Of a DNA stretch of 64,000 bases, positions 26,619 to 35,952 are shown piece by piece. How positions within the stretch are numbered: position 1 is the stretch's first letter; the number at the start of each line of letters is the position of its first letter. Under the pieces are notes generated by a model that was given only the letters and a program-made list of their open reading frames with translations, did not search any database and was not told the DNA's origin. Where the stretch lies: the NCBI GenBank assembly GCA_900551445.1, contig URWA01000014.1, forward strand, positions 1 to 64,000, in the 5' to 3' direction. The translations under genes and the position numbers were made by a program. The stretch is from an uncultured Bacteroides sp. (GTDB lineage: Bacteria; Bacteroidota; Bacteroidia; Bacteroidales; Bacteroidaceae).

Positions 26619-28100
26619 ATGAATATATTAAGTCTTTTCGTATTGATACCTCTGCTGATGCTGCTGGGACTATGGATTGCCCGCAACGTCAATCAGGTCA
26701 GAGGAGTGATGGTGGCCGGCTCATCCATCCTGCTGGTGCTTGCCGCCTACCTCACGGTGTCTTATATCGGACAGCGCCATGCCGGAGCTACGGCTGAGAT
26801 GCTTTTCACAGACAGCATCACGTGGTATGCCCCGCTCCACATCTGCTATTCAGTGGGAGTAGACGGCATCTCGGTGGTCATGCTGCTGCTGAGTTCCATC
26901 ATCGTATTTACCGGCACATTTGCCTCCTGGAAACTGAAACCGCTCACCAAGGAATATTTCCTGTGGTTTACCCTGCTGAGCACCGGTGTGTTCGGTTTCT
27001 TCATCTCTACCGACCTGTTCACTATGTTCATGTTCTATGAAGTGGCCTTGATTCCGATGTACCTGCTGATTGGCGTATGGGGAAGCGGCCGCAAGGAATA
27101 CGCCGCCATGAAACTGACCCTGATGCTGATGGGTGGTTCCGCCTTCCTGCTGATTGGTATTCTGGGCATCTACTACGGAGCCGGTGCAGAGACCATGAAC
27201 ATTCTGGAAATCGTGAAACACCAGATACCGACCGAAATGCAACGCATCTTCTTCCCGATGGTCTTCCTGGGATTCGGCGTATTGGGTGCCCTCTTCCCCT
27301 TCCATACATGGAGTCCCGACGGTCATGCTTCTGCCCCAACCGCAGTAAGTATGCTGCACGCCGGTGTATTGATGAAACTGGGAGGTTACGGATGCTTCCG
27401 TATCGCCATGTACCTGATGCCGACCGGAGCTGCCATCTGGGGAGACTTCTTCCTGGTGCTGACAACCATCTCTGTAGTGTACGGTGCCTTCAGTGCCGTA
27501 GTACAGACCGACTTGAAATACATCAACGCCTACTCTTCCGTAAGCCACTGCGGACTGGTGTTGTTTGCCTTGCTGATGATGACCCGTGTCAGTGCGACGG
27601 GTGCCATCCTGCAGATGCTGAGCCACGGATTAATGACGGCCCTGTTCTTCGCCCTCATCGGTATGATTTACGGACGTACCCACACACGTGACATCCGTCA
27701 GCTGAGCGGACTGATGAAAATCATGCCGTTCCTGTCTGTCGGCTATGTCATTGCCGGTCTGGCCAACCTGGGTCTGCCGGGTCTGAGCGGATTCATTGCC
27801 GAAATGACCGTCTTCGTAGGTTCCTTCCAGAATCATGACCTCTTCCACCGCGCCTGCACCGTCATCGCTACAATGAGTATTGTAATTACGGCGGTATATA
27901 TCCTGCGCGTGGTCGGAAAAATCCTGTATGGCACCTGCCATAATCCGGAGCACCTGAAACTGACCGATGCCACTTGGGACGAACGCCTGGCTGTAATCTG
28001 CCTGATTGTGGCCGTAGCCGGACTGGGACTTGCTCCTTACTGGGTGAGCAACGTCATCAGCGGAAGCGTAGAACCTATTATCAGCCAACTTATCCGATAA
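26619..28100 (+). CDS. nuoM: NADH-quinone oxidoreductase subunit M
   Basis: This 493-residue antiporter-like membrane subunit has FMFYEVALIPMYLLIGVWG (conserved Glu), FPFHTWSPDGHASAPTAVSMLHAGVLMKLGGYG and AYSSVSHCGLV, which distinguish NuoM from NuoL and NuoN. About 14 transmembrane helices are expected. It is 20 bp after nuoL and 24 bp before nuoN. Confidence 0.95.
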   Translation: MNILSLFVLIPLLMLLGLWIARNVNQVRGVMVAGSSILLVLAAYLTVSYIGQRHAGATAEMLFTDSITWYAPLHICYSVGVDGISVVMLLLSSIIVFTGTFASWKLKPLTKEYFLWFTLLSTGVFGFFISTDLFTMFMFYEVALIPMYLLIGVWGSGRKEYAAMKLTLMLMGGSAFLLIGILGIYYGAGAETMNILEIVKHQIPTEMQRIFFPMVFLGFGVLGALFPFHTWSPDGHASAPTAVSMLHAGVLMKLGGYGCFRIAMYLMPTGAAIWGDFFLVLTTISVVYGAFSAVVQTDLKYINAYSSVSHCGLVLFALLMMTRVSATGAILQMLSHGLMTALFFALIGMIYGRTHTRDIRQLSGLMKIMPFLSVGYVIAGLANLGLPGLSGFIAEMTVFVGSFQNHDLFHRACTVIATMSIVITAVYILRVVGKILYGTCHNPEHLKLTDATWDERLAVICLIVAVAGLGLAPYWVSNVISGSVEPIISQLIR

Positions 28101-28124
28101 CCCGAATAAATAAAAAGAAATTAT

Positions 28125-29543
28125 ATGAGCGAATTATTTACTATGCAGGCTGAAATAAGCCTGGTCGCTATCATCCTCCTCATGCTGCTGGCCGACTTGA
28201 TTATGAAGACGCCCAGCCACAAGCCGCTCCAGTATATGGCTTGCGTGCTCATGGTCGTTCAACTGGCCTTGAACATCGTTCCGACCAGCGGTGAAGCATT
28301 CGGAGGAATGTATCATGCCACCCCGATGGCATCTATCGTAAAAACCATCCTGACCGCCGGTACCCTGCTCGTGTTCCTGCAGTCGGGCGAATGGCTGTCA
28401 CGCGAAGATACTCGCCACAAAGCCGGTGAGTTCTACATGCTGACCTTGAGTACGCTGCTGGGAATGTATTTCATGGTGAGTGCCGGAAGCTTTATCCTGT
28501 TCTACGTCGGACTGGAACTGGCCAGCATCCCGATGGCCTGTCTGGTAGCCTTCGACAAATTCCGTCATCACAGTGCCGAAGCCGGAGCGAAGTTCATCCT
28601 GAACTCCATGTTCTCTTCTGCCCTGATGCTGTACGGTATCTCTATGGTGTACGGTACTACCGGAACCACTTATTTTGCCGATGTGACTGCCGCACTGACC
28701 GGTACACCACTGCAAATCATGGCCATGGTGTTCTTCTTTGCCGGACTGGGATTCAAGCTGAGCTTGGTGCCGTTCCACATGTGGACACCCGATACTTATC
28801 AGGGAGCACCGACCAATGTGTCGGCTTACCTGTCTGTCATCTCTAAAGGTGCGGCTGCCTTCGCTTTGATGAGCATTCTGGTGAAAGTATTCGGACAGAT
28901 GGCAGCCAACTGGAGCCTACTGCTGAGCATCGTCATCGTGCTGACCATCACCATTGCCAATATCTTCGCCATCCTGCAGGAAGACCTGAAACGATTCATG
29001 GCCTACAGTAGTATCTCACAGGCCGGCTACATCATGCTGGCCGTACTGGGAGGAAACGAACAGGGAATGGCTTCACTGGTGTACTACCTCGTGGTGTACA
29101 TCGCCGCCAACCTCGCTGTATTCGGTGTAATCAGTGTCATTGAACAACATACCGGAGGTAAAGTGGACCGCAGTGCATACAACGGACTCTACAAGACCAA
29201 CCCGCGCCTGACCTTCCTCATGACGCTGGCCTTGTTCTCTTTGGCCGGAATTCCGCCGTTTGCCGGATTCTTCTCCAAATTCTTCGTATTTGCCTCCGCC
29301 TTCCACAGTGGCCACTGGCTGGTAGTATTCCTGGCATTGGTGAACACCATCATTTCCCTCTACTACTACCTGCTGATTGTAAAAGCCATGTACATCACTC
29401 CCAACGATACGCCGATTGCTACTTTCCGTACACCGGCCCTGGCACGTACAGGATTATTCATTTGTCTCATTGGAGTCATCATTCTGGGACTTTGCAGCGG
29501 AGTGTACGACTTGTTCAGCCACGTAGCCGGATTGGGATTCTAA
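28125..29543 (+). CDS. nuoN: NADH-quinone oxidoreductase subunit N
   Basis: This 472-residue antiporter-like subunit is the last gene of the operon. Signatures are [56 protein letters not shown] and [14 protein letters not shown]. It is followed by a strong intrinsic terminator. nuoE, nuoF and nuoG are absent on either side, so the complex lacks the NADH-oxidising module. Confidence 0.95.
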   Translation: MSELFTMQAEISLVAIILLMLLADLIMKTPSHKPLQYMACVLMVVQLALNIVPTSGEAFGGMYHATPMASIVKTILTAGTLLVFLQSGEWLSREDTRHKAGEFYMLTLSTLLGMYFMVSAGSFILFYVGLELASIPMACLVAFDKFRHHSAEAGAKFILNSMFSSALMLYGISMVYGTTGTTYFADVTAALTGTPLQIMAMVFFFAGLGFKLSLVPFHMWTPDTYQGAPTNVSAYLSVISKGAAAFALMSILVKVFGQMAANWSLLLSIVIVLTITIANIFAILQEDLKRFMAYSSISQAGYIMLAVLGGNEQGMASLVYYLVVYIAANLAVFGVISVIEQHTGGKVDRSAYNGLYKTNPRLTFLMTLALFSLAGIPPFAGFFSKFFVFASAFHSGHWLVVFLALVNTIISLYYYLLIVKAMYITPNDTPIATFRTPALARTGLFICLIGVIILGLCSGVYDLFSHVAGLGF

Positions 29544-29577
29544 TCTGAACATCATTTTTTATTCCACTTTTATACAG

Positions 29578-29620
29578 AGAAGCCGTCTCAAAATCAAATT
29601 TGAGACGGCTTCTGTTTTTT
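29578..29620 (+). terminator. nuo operon terminator
   Basis: A perfect 15-bp stem (29578-29592 with 29599-29613) with a 6-nt loop is followed by GTTTTTT. It lies 35 bp after the nuoN stop and is one of the strongest terminators in the window. Confidence 0.9.
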
Positions 29621-29754
29621 AATCACAAATCCATTTTTCACATTTTTCCCGCACCTTAAATTTAAGACAGCGAAATAATTTAACTAAAAGTACTTAATAC
29701 ATATATTTTATTATCATAATGACAACGTATAAAATAAAAACGCTTCAAAATGTT

Positions 29755-29782
29755 TTTGTTTTATAAAAATATATTACTTTTG
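29755..29782 (+). promoter_or_regulatory. Candidate promoter of the SusC/SusD pair
   Basis: TACTTTTG (29775-29782) fits the -7 consensus; TTTG at 29755-29758 is a -33 candidate with a slightly short spacing of 16. It lies about 50 bases before the susC ATG at 29832. The rest of the 29621-29754 gap is AT-rich and shows nothing recognisable. Confidence 0.5.
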
Positions 29783-29831
29783 CCCCGTGCTAAAATATAT
29801 AATTTAAACTATCATCAACACAAAATTTGCT

Positions 29832-32800
29832 ATGAGTTCTAAATCATGTTTTAAAAAAAGTAGCTGCTTCCTACTGACAAGTGCTTTAATCAGCACTTCT
29901 CTGCCTGCTTTCGCTACTTCTCCCGAGACCAGTACCAATCTGGTGGTTCAACAACAAAGCCAAAAACTAAGAGGACAAGTCATTGATGCCAAAACAGGCG
30001 ATCCTGTAATCGGAGTGAACATTCTGGTAAAAGGGACGACCAACGGAACCATCACAGACATTGATGGAAAATATGAAATCAATGCTCCCGTAGGTTCACT
30101 TCTTCAAATCTCTTTCATCGGATACCAAACTGTAGAAATAAAAGCCACAGCCGGTGAACAAACCATCAAGCTACAGGAAGATACCGAAACTTTGGATGAA
30201 GTGGTGGTAGTAGGTTATGGTGTACAGAAAAAGGAAAGTCTGACCGGTGCCATGTCTACATTGAAAGAAAACAAACTGAAAGATATCACCACACCAACTG
30301 TGGAAAACATGCTGAACGGTAAGGTCTCCGGAGTGTATGTAGCACCGGGCTCAGGACAGCCGGGTTCCAACGGAGCCGTACAAATCCGTGGTCGTGCCAC
30401 GCTGAGTGGAAGTACCTCCCCGCTGTGGGTAATCGATGGAGTCATCGTAGGTGAAGACCCTGGTGTACTAAACCCCTCGGATATTGAGAACATGACCATA
30501 TTGAAGGATGCAGCCTCTACTGCCATCTACGGTTCACAAGGTGCGAACGGTGTCATCATCGTGACCACTAAAATGGGAAAGAGCGAAAAGATGAAAATCA
30601 ATGCCTCCGTCAAACTGGGTGTCAGCACCATGACCAACGGAAAGATGGAAGTGATGAATGGAGCTGAACTCTATGATTATTATGCATCCTTCCCCAATCA
30701 GGAAGACATCAAGTTCTCGCGCTGGAACCCCGAGTTGAGAAACGCCAACTTCGACTGGGGAGACTTGGCTTCACAGGCTGGCTTCACACAAGACTATAAC
30801 CTCTCCCTATCCGGAGGTAACGAAAAAATGAGTTCCTACTCTCCCTGGGATATTATAGTGAAGAAGGAACCGTAAAAGGTTATAAATATGACCGATACAG
30901 TTTCCGTTACCGCTCCAATTACAAACCCTTCTCCTGGTTGACCATCAAACCGAACATCTCAGGTTCGATGAAGAATACCAACGACGCCCAGTACGATTAC
31001 ACCGCCAAATATACCATGTTCCCTTGGGATAGCCCATACGATGAAGATGGCAACCTGGTTCCCGACCGTTACAGCGGATGGGTGGACAGCTCTGACCTGA
31101 ATTACCTGAATGCCCTTTCTTATGGGAACCATACCACACAAAAGACATACGAATTCTCTGGAAACTTCGACTTTGATATCAAAATCACCGATTGGCTGAC
31201 TTTCACCTCAGTCAACAACTATCGCTGGACCGGATACTTCCAGTCTACTTACACAGACCCGCGTACCGACAGTGCCTCTGGTGTACAAGGACGTGTGGAA
31301 GAAGAGCAAACCAATAACATCCAACGCTACACCAACCAATACCTGACTTTCAACAAAATGTTCGGAAAACATTCCGTACAAGCCTTGCTGGCCTACGAAT
31401 TCATGGATACCTCGGCCAAAGTCATCAATGCCAAAGGTACCGGTATTGTTTCTGGATTTGAAGTGCTGGATGCGACAGCCACTCCGGAAGAAGTCGGAGG
31501 AAATCTGACTGAATGGGCTAAACAGTCTGTGTTTGCAAAAGTAAACTACGCTTACGACAACCGTTATCTGGCGGAAGCCTCCATCCGACGAGACGGCGCT
31601 TCCAACTTCGGTGACGACAAGAAATATGGTAATTTCTTCTCCATCAGTGCCGGATGGAACATCAACCGTGAAAAATGGTTCAAGGCCGACTGGGTAGACG
31701 TTTTGAAACTACGTGCTTCATACGGTTCGGTAGGTAATATCCCTTATTCCAAATATCCGCAATATGGCTTGTATTCCGTATCTTCCAACTACAACGGTAT
31801 TCCAGCCATTCTGATCAGCCAGGTAGGAAACAAGGACCTGACCTGGGAACAGACCTACACTGCCGGAGTCGGTGTGGATGCCAACTTCTTCAACAACCGC
31901 CTGCGTTTCGTATTTGATTACTATAACAAATACACATCCAATATCTTGTATCAAGTTCCGGTTTCCGGACTGACCGGTATTACCAGCCGCTGGCAGAATG
32001 TAGGAGAAATGCGTAACTCCGGAGTGGAATTCACGATTGGAGGCGACATTATCCGTACAAAAGACTGGTTGTGGAGCATTGACCTGAATATGGGTTACAA
32101 CAAAAACAAACTGGAGAAACTGTATGGCGATGATCCGAACATGATGATTATCGGTGGCGGTGGCAACGATACAAGTATCGCCGGAGCAGCAGAAAAAGTG
32201 TTGAAGGTTGGTTACAGCACCGACCGTTATTATCTGCGTGAATGGGCAGGAGTCGACCCGAAAAACGGAGCTCCTCTATGGTACAAGAACGACGGAAGCG
32301 GAGAGACGACCAGCAACTATTCTGAAGCCCAGCAAGTCATGACAGAAGCCACATCACCTAAACTGTTTGGTGGATTCAATACCACACTGACGTGGAAGAA
32401 CATTGACTTGAACGCTTCATTCGGCTACTCTTTAGGAGGCAAAATCTACAACTATTCCCGCCAGGAATACGATTCAGACGGCGCCTATACAGACCGTAAC
32501 CAAATCAAGCTGATTGACGGCTGGTCACGCTGGGAAAAAGAAGGTGATATCGCTACCCATCCAGTCGCATCTTACGGAAACAAAAGTAACTCAAACAAAG
32601 CTTCTACCCGTTTCCTGGAAGATGGAGATTACCTGAAACTGCGTTCATTGTCTATCGGCTACAATTTAGACCTGTCTAAATATTATATCCAAAACATGCG
32701 TATCTATTTCACGGCTGAAAATGTATTTACGGTGACCAAGTTCTCCGGTATCGACCCTGAAGTACCGGCCTACTATGATGAAACTACCGGTACCTACAAA

Positions 32801-32875
32801 GCCATCGGTACTGCCGGAGCCAACCTTTATCCGTCTACACGTAAATTCATGTTTGGTATTAATTTAACTTTCTAA
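29832..32875 (+). pseudogene. SusC/RagA-type TonB-dependent receptor with a one-base frameshift
   Basis: The gene would encode an intact SusC of about 1014 residues if one base were restored. The first frame (29832-30875) has a signal peptide ending ...LPAFATS, the carboxypeptidase-like domain (LRGQVIDAKTGDPVIGVNILVKGTT), DEVVVVGYG and the plug with NPSDIENMTILKDAASTAIYG. It is lost after SGGNEKMSSY. The rest of the barrel continues in another frame from SLGYYSEEGTVKGYKYDRYSF (codons from 30842) to 32875, ending GINLTF. Between TAC (30837-30839) and TCC (30842-30844) only two bases, TC, remain where a TTC codon is expected, so one T appears missing. The context is not a homopolymer. A real inactivating mutation or a sequence error are both possible; the flanking genes and promoter look intact. 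Confidence 0.88.
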
Positions 32876-32888
32876 TCAGCACACATTT

Positions 32889-34679
32889 ATGAAAAAGATA
32901 ACTTCAACCCTACTTTTATCCCTTGGCATCACAGGAGGAATACTTACATCTTGTGACATAGACCGATTCCCCAATAATTATATGGCGACAGAGCAGGTAG
33001 CAGAAAACCAGGAGATACTTTTCGACAACATGTTGAACGGTATGTACGCACAACTGAAAACCTGGTCAGACCCAATGCATCGGCTTGGTGAATATGCCGG
33101 CGACAATATGATGATCCGTGGTGCTTCAACCGATGCATTTTATGAATTCATCACTTATTCACGTACTCCCGACAACTATCGTCTGCAGAACTTCTGGGAC
33201 TATGGATACAAAGCCATCGCACAGGCTTCCAACATCATCAACATGGCCAAACAGACAGACAATTCTACCATCAAAAGTAAATTGGGAGAATGTTACTATG
33301 TGCGGGGTATGATGTATTTCTATCTGTGCCGGGCTTTCGGACGTCCTTACTACCAGGCCCCCGACAAGAACCTGGGAGTACCTATCGTCAATGGAACGCC
33401 GGATGAAGCAGCAATCAGCAACCTGTCTTTACCCGACCGTTCTACGGTTAAAGCAACCTACCAGCAGGCCATCAACGATTTGCGTACAGCGGAACAGATG
33501 ATTACGACCTCGTTCCAGAACGCAGACTTTGCTTCCAAAGAAGCGGCCCAAGCCATGCTGTCACGTGTATATCTCTATATGAGCGGCACCTATGAGAACC
33601 CCAATACCGAATATGCAGACTCCGCGCGCTACTATGCCGATTTGGTTATCCAATCTCCCAACTTCCATCTGGTATCGCGTGAAGACTATATGAAGTCACC
33701 ACGGACAGCCCCCGAAAACTATCCGGAAGATATTTTCGTCATCAAACGCTTGGCAGCCGACTTCCCCGGTGAGGATTATTATTATACCATCGGCGGTATG
33801 TACTCCAACATCGGCGGTATGGGATGGGGAGAAATGTATGCCAGCGCCAAATATCTTGACCTGTTGAACGAAACCAAACGTAACGACTGGAGAAAGGGAG
33901 ATGCCGGAATCGTGGATGCGAGAGCCAAATTCATTGAGCCTCAATATTCCACAGACGACAACGGCAACTATACCGAGGTCTTGCGTTTCATCACTCCCAA
34001 TGCCACAGGTACCGGATATACCTATGTACAGCTTCCTGTGAACAATACCTATACTGAATGTTATACGGTGGACGAAAACGGCAATCCGAAGGACAGATAT
34101 CCCATCACTCCTTACACCATAGGCAGAACAGCTGATGAACAGTACTACACCATCAACTACAATGGAAGCAGCTACACAGGTGTCATTGATTATCAGATGT
34201 CACTCAACAATGGCTATCCGATGTTCTACATTACCAAGTGTTCTCGGGAAGACAACCTGGAATCACAGCTCCATTCACCCATTATCTCCCGCCTGGATGA
34301 GATGTACCTGAACCGTGCGGAAGCTTACGTAAAATTAGGCCAACCGGAACAAGCAAGAGCGGATGTCAACACCATACGTACACGGGCCATCAATGACCAA
34401 GCCGCTTACGATGCCACTACATTCGCAGCCAACGCAGCCCAGCTGGTTGACAAAGAACGCCAACTGGAGCTGGCTTATCAGGCTGAACGCAGTTACGATG
34501 TGTTCCGTAATGGAGGCACGCTGACCCGACAGTATCCGGGGCCTCATCCGATAAGTGATGTACCAGCCACTGACTATCGTGTGACTTATTACATTCCACA
34601 GACAGCCATCAACTCTTATCCGAGCGGAAGCACCCTGACACAGAATCCGACCAGTGACGGAGGTGTAATTACGCATTGA
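32889..34679 (+). CDS. SusD/RagB-like outer-membrane lipoprotein
   Basis: This 596-residue surface lipoprotein starts 13 bp after the frameshifted susC. Lipobox LTSC gives Cys22. The protein carries the RagB/SusD fold: helical N-terminal part with YKAIAQASNIINMAKQ and LGECYYVRGMMYFYLCRAFGRPYY, and a C-terminal region with SRLDEMYLNRAEAYVKLGQPEQARADVNTIRTRA and LELAYQAERSYDVFRNG. The glycan or other ligand cannot be assigned; no glycoside hydrolase or regulator gene accompanies the pair, so it is an orphan SusC/SusD pair rather than a full polysaccharide utilisation locus. It is terminated at 34700-34733. Confidence 0.9.
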   Translation: MKKITSTLLLSLGITGGILTSCDIDRFPNNYMATEQVAENQEILFDNMLNGMYAQLKTWSDPMHRLGEYAGDNMMIRGASTDAFYEFITYSRTPDNYRLQNFWDYGYKAIAQASNIINMAKQTDNSTIKSKLGECYYVRGMMYFYLCRAFGRPYYQAPDKNLGVPIVNGTPDEAAISNLSLPDRSTVKATYQQAINDLRTAEQMITTSFQNADFASKEAAQAMLSRVYLYMSGTYENPNTEYADSARYYADLVIQSPNFHLVSREDYMKSPRTAPENYPEDIFVIKRLAADFPGEDYYYTIGGMYSNIGGMGWGEMYASAKYLDLLNETKRNDWRKGDAGIVDARAKFIEPQYSTDDNGNYTEVLRFITPNATGTGYTYVQLPVNNTYTECYTVDENGNPKDRYPITPYTIGRTADEQYYTINYNGSSYTGVIDYQMSLNNGYPMFYITKCSREDNLESQLHSPIISRLDEMYLNRAEAYVKLGQPEQARADVNTIRTRAINDQAAYDATTFAANAAQLVDKERQLELAYQAERSYDVFRNGGTLTRQYPGPHPISDVPATDYRVTYYIPQTAINSYPSGSTLTQNPTSDGGVITH

Positions 34680-34699
34680 TAAAAATTCACCAGACTCAG

Positions 34700-34733
34700 A
34701 CTGCCTCATCCCTCAAGATGGGGCAGTTTTTTT
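34700..34733 (+). terminator. Terminator after the orphan SusD-like gene
   Basis: ACTGCCTCATC (34700-34710) pairs with GATGGGGCAGT (34717-34727, one T-G pair) over a 6-nt loop, followed by a T tract. Confidence 0.82.
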
Positions 34734-34754
34734 ATCTAAAAACAACCACAGTAA

Positions 34755-34880
34755 AAACGCTTTGACGTTTGCTTAAAAATGCAAGGACGTTTCAATCCAA
34801 ACGCAAAGGCGTTTCACCCAAAACGCTTTTACGTTTTAAGTAAAACGTAAAAGCGTTTTCCTTCAAACGCAAGTGCGTTT
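34755..34880. repeat. 22-bp-period palindrome array 2
   Basis: Six 16-bp imperfect palindromes with consensus AAAYGY-N4-RCGTTT start at 34755, 34777, 34799, 34821, 34843 and 34865: exactly 22 bp apart, with 6-bp unrelated spacers. The central four bases vary (TTTG, AAGG, AAAG, TTTT, AAAA, AAGT). Units 4 and 5 together form a perfect 40-bp palindrome (19-bp arms 34820-34838 and 34841-34859, 2-nt loop). The array sits between the susD terminator and the 3' end of the araC-type gene, in convergent non-coding DNA. Its period and design match the array at 82-170, though the arm sequence differs. The function is unknown. Confidence 0.85.
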
Positions 34881-34924
34881 TTAGAACAGCCTTAACTACC
34901 TGAAAAGCAACAAGAAAATTTCCG

Positions 34925-35818
34925 CTATTTTTCTTCAAACGATGTATTCTCTTCCGCACACCGATAATGCAAAGGAGAAAGTCCGGTCTCTTTCTTGAAG
35001 AAAGTCCCGAAAGCGGAAGCATTGGGAAAATGAAACTCATCCGAGATTTCCTGAATCGTTTTATGGGAATTTTTCAGCAAGAGCATGCTCCGGCGAATGA
35101 TGGCCCGAAATACCAGTTCCTGTACCGTATATCCGCACACGGACTTTGACAAGGCTGAAAGATATTTGGGAGTCAGACAAAGCTTGTCGGCATAAAACGC
35201 CACTCCCCTCTCCTCCTTGTAGTATTTCTCCACCAGCCGAATCAGCTGGATAAAGGTGTCAATCTTGTGTCCGGCAGCCTTGTTCTCTTCCATCAACCTC
35301 CGGCTGTAAATGGCACAGAGACGATAGGTCAGGGCCAGCAGCAACAGTTTCCGTTCATGGTTGCCGAAAGGATTATCCGCGGCATGCCGGTAACGGCTGA
35401 TCAGTGTGATATAACGGGCAATGTCTTCTTCCTCCCCTGTGGCCCATACATAACAAGGCTCCGGAGTCAGCGTGGCATACAGATGCATGGCTACTACGGA
35501 ACTGCCCAACAGTTCCCGGATGGAATCTACCCGGTAAAACAGAATATCCACACGCAAGTCGTCCGTACACGTTCCTGCACAGAATTCCGTGGATTCGGAC
35601 AGGAAAACCGTCTCTCCGGCTTTCGCCGTAAAAGGTTTCCGGTCCAAAGTAAACTGAAAACTCCCCTGCTCACAGACCACCAGTCCCAGATAATCCATCC
35701 GGAAAGTTTTCTGCAATATAGCTGGGAAAGCCTCTACCACGCCCCCCGAGCAACAAATATCCCTTCGTTCCACCAATGCCTGATTCAAGCGCATCAAGCG
35801 TTCTGTTTGTGTAGCCAT
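34925..35818 (-). CDS. AraC-family transcriptional regulator
   Basis: This 297-residue regulator has an N-terminal cupin-like sensing domain (LVVCEQGSFQFTLDRKPFTAKAGETVFLSES) and a C-terminal AraC DNA-binding domain with two helix-turn-helix motifs (VAFYADKLCLTPKYLSALSKSVCGYT and IQEISDEFHFPNASAFGTFFKKETGLSP). I take the start at ATG 35818 (MATQTERLM) because a TAnnTTTG-like box at 35850-35857 lies downstream of the longer ATG start (35860). It is downstream of, and in the same orientation as, the efflux operon, from which it is separated by a terminator. By context it may control that operon; effector unknown. Confidence 0.85.
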   Translation of the reverse strand: MATQTERLMRLNQALVERRDICCSGGVVEAFPAILQKTFRMDYLGLVVCEQGSFQFTLDRKPFTAKAGETVFLSESTEFCAGTCTDDLRVDILFYRVDSIRELLGSSVVAMHLYATLTPEPCYVWATGEEEDIARYITLISRYRHAADNPFGNHERKLLLLALTYRLCAIYSRRLMEENKAAGHKIDTFIQLIRLVEKYYKEERGVAFYADKLCLTPKYLSALSKSVCGYTVQELVFRAIIRRSMLLLKNSHKTIQEISDEFHFPNASAFGTFFKKETGLSPLHYRCAEENTSFEEK

Positions 35819-35849
35819 GATACCGGTCCAATTTATGTTTATACCTGTA

Positions 35850-35857
35850 CGAAGATA
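35850..35857 (-). promoter_or_regulatory. -7-like box of the araC-type gene
   Basis: Minus-strand TATCTTCG, one mismatch from TAnnTTTG, about 31 bases before the ATG at 35818. It directly follows the T tract of the efflux-operon terminator. Confidence 0.4.
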
Positions 35858-35860
35858 CAC

Positions 35861-35942
35861 AAAAAAGCGTCACGGAAGAGGCTTCCACAACTATTCCCCG
35901 CCGAAAATATAGATTAAGAAACGAAAGGCCTCTCCGTGACGC
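35861..35942 (-). terminator. Terminator of the efflux operon
   Basis: GCCTCTCCGTGACGC (35928-35942) pairs with 35867-35882 on the minus strand: a 15-bp stem with one bulged base and a 45-nt loop, followed by TTTTTTG. It separates the MFS gene from the araC-type gene. Confidence 0.7.
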
Positions 35943-35952
35943 ATCACTATCT

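Noticed and set aside
30876..30937. Two separate SusC-related genes at 29832-30875 and 30938-32875
   Set aside because: The second frame continues the first protein exactly if one base is restored, so this is one frameshifted gene.
34755..34880. Short regularly spaced repeats suggestive of a CRISPR array
   Set aside because: Repeats are 16 bp and degenerate, spacers only 6 bp, and no cas genes are present. CRISPR repeats and spacers are each about 25-40 bp.
35267..35917. 216-residue plus-strand frame opposite the araC-type gene
   Set aside because: Shadow; the minus strand has a complete AraC domain.
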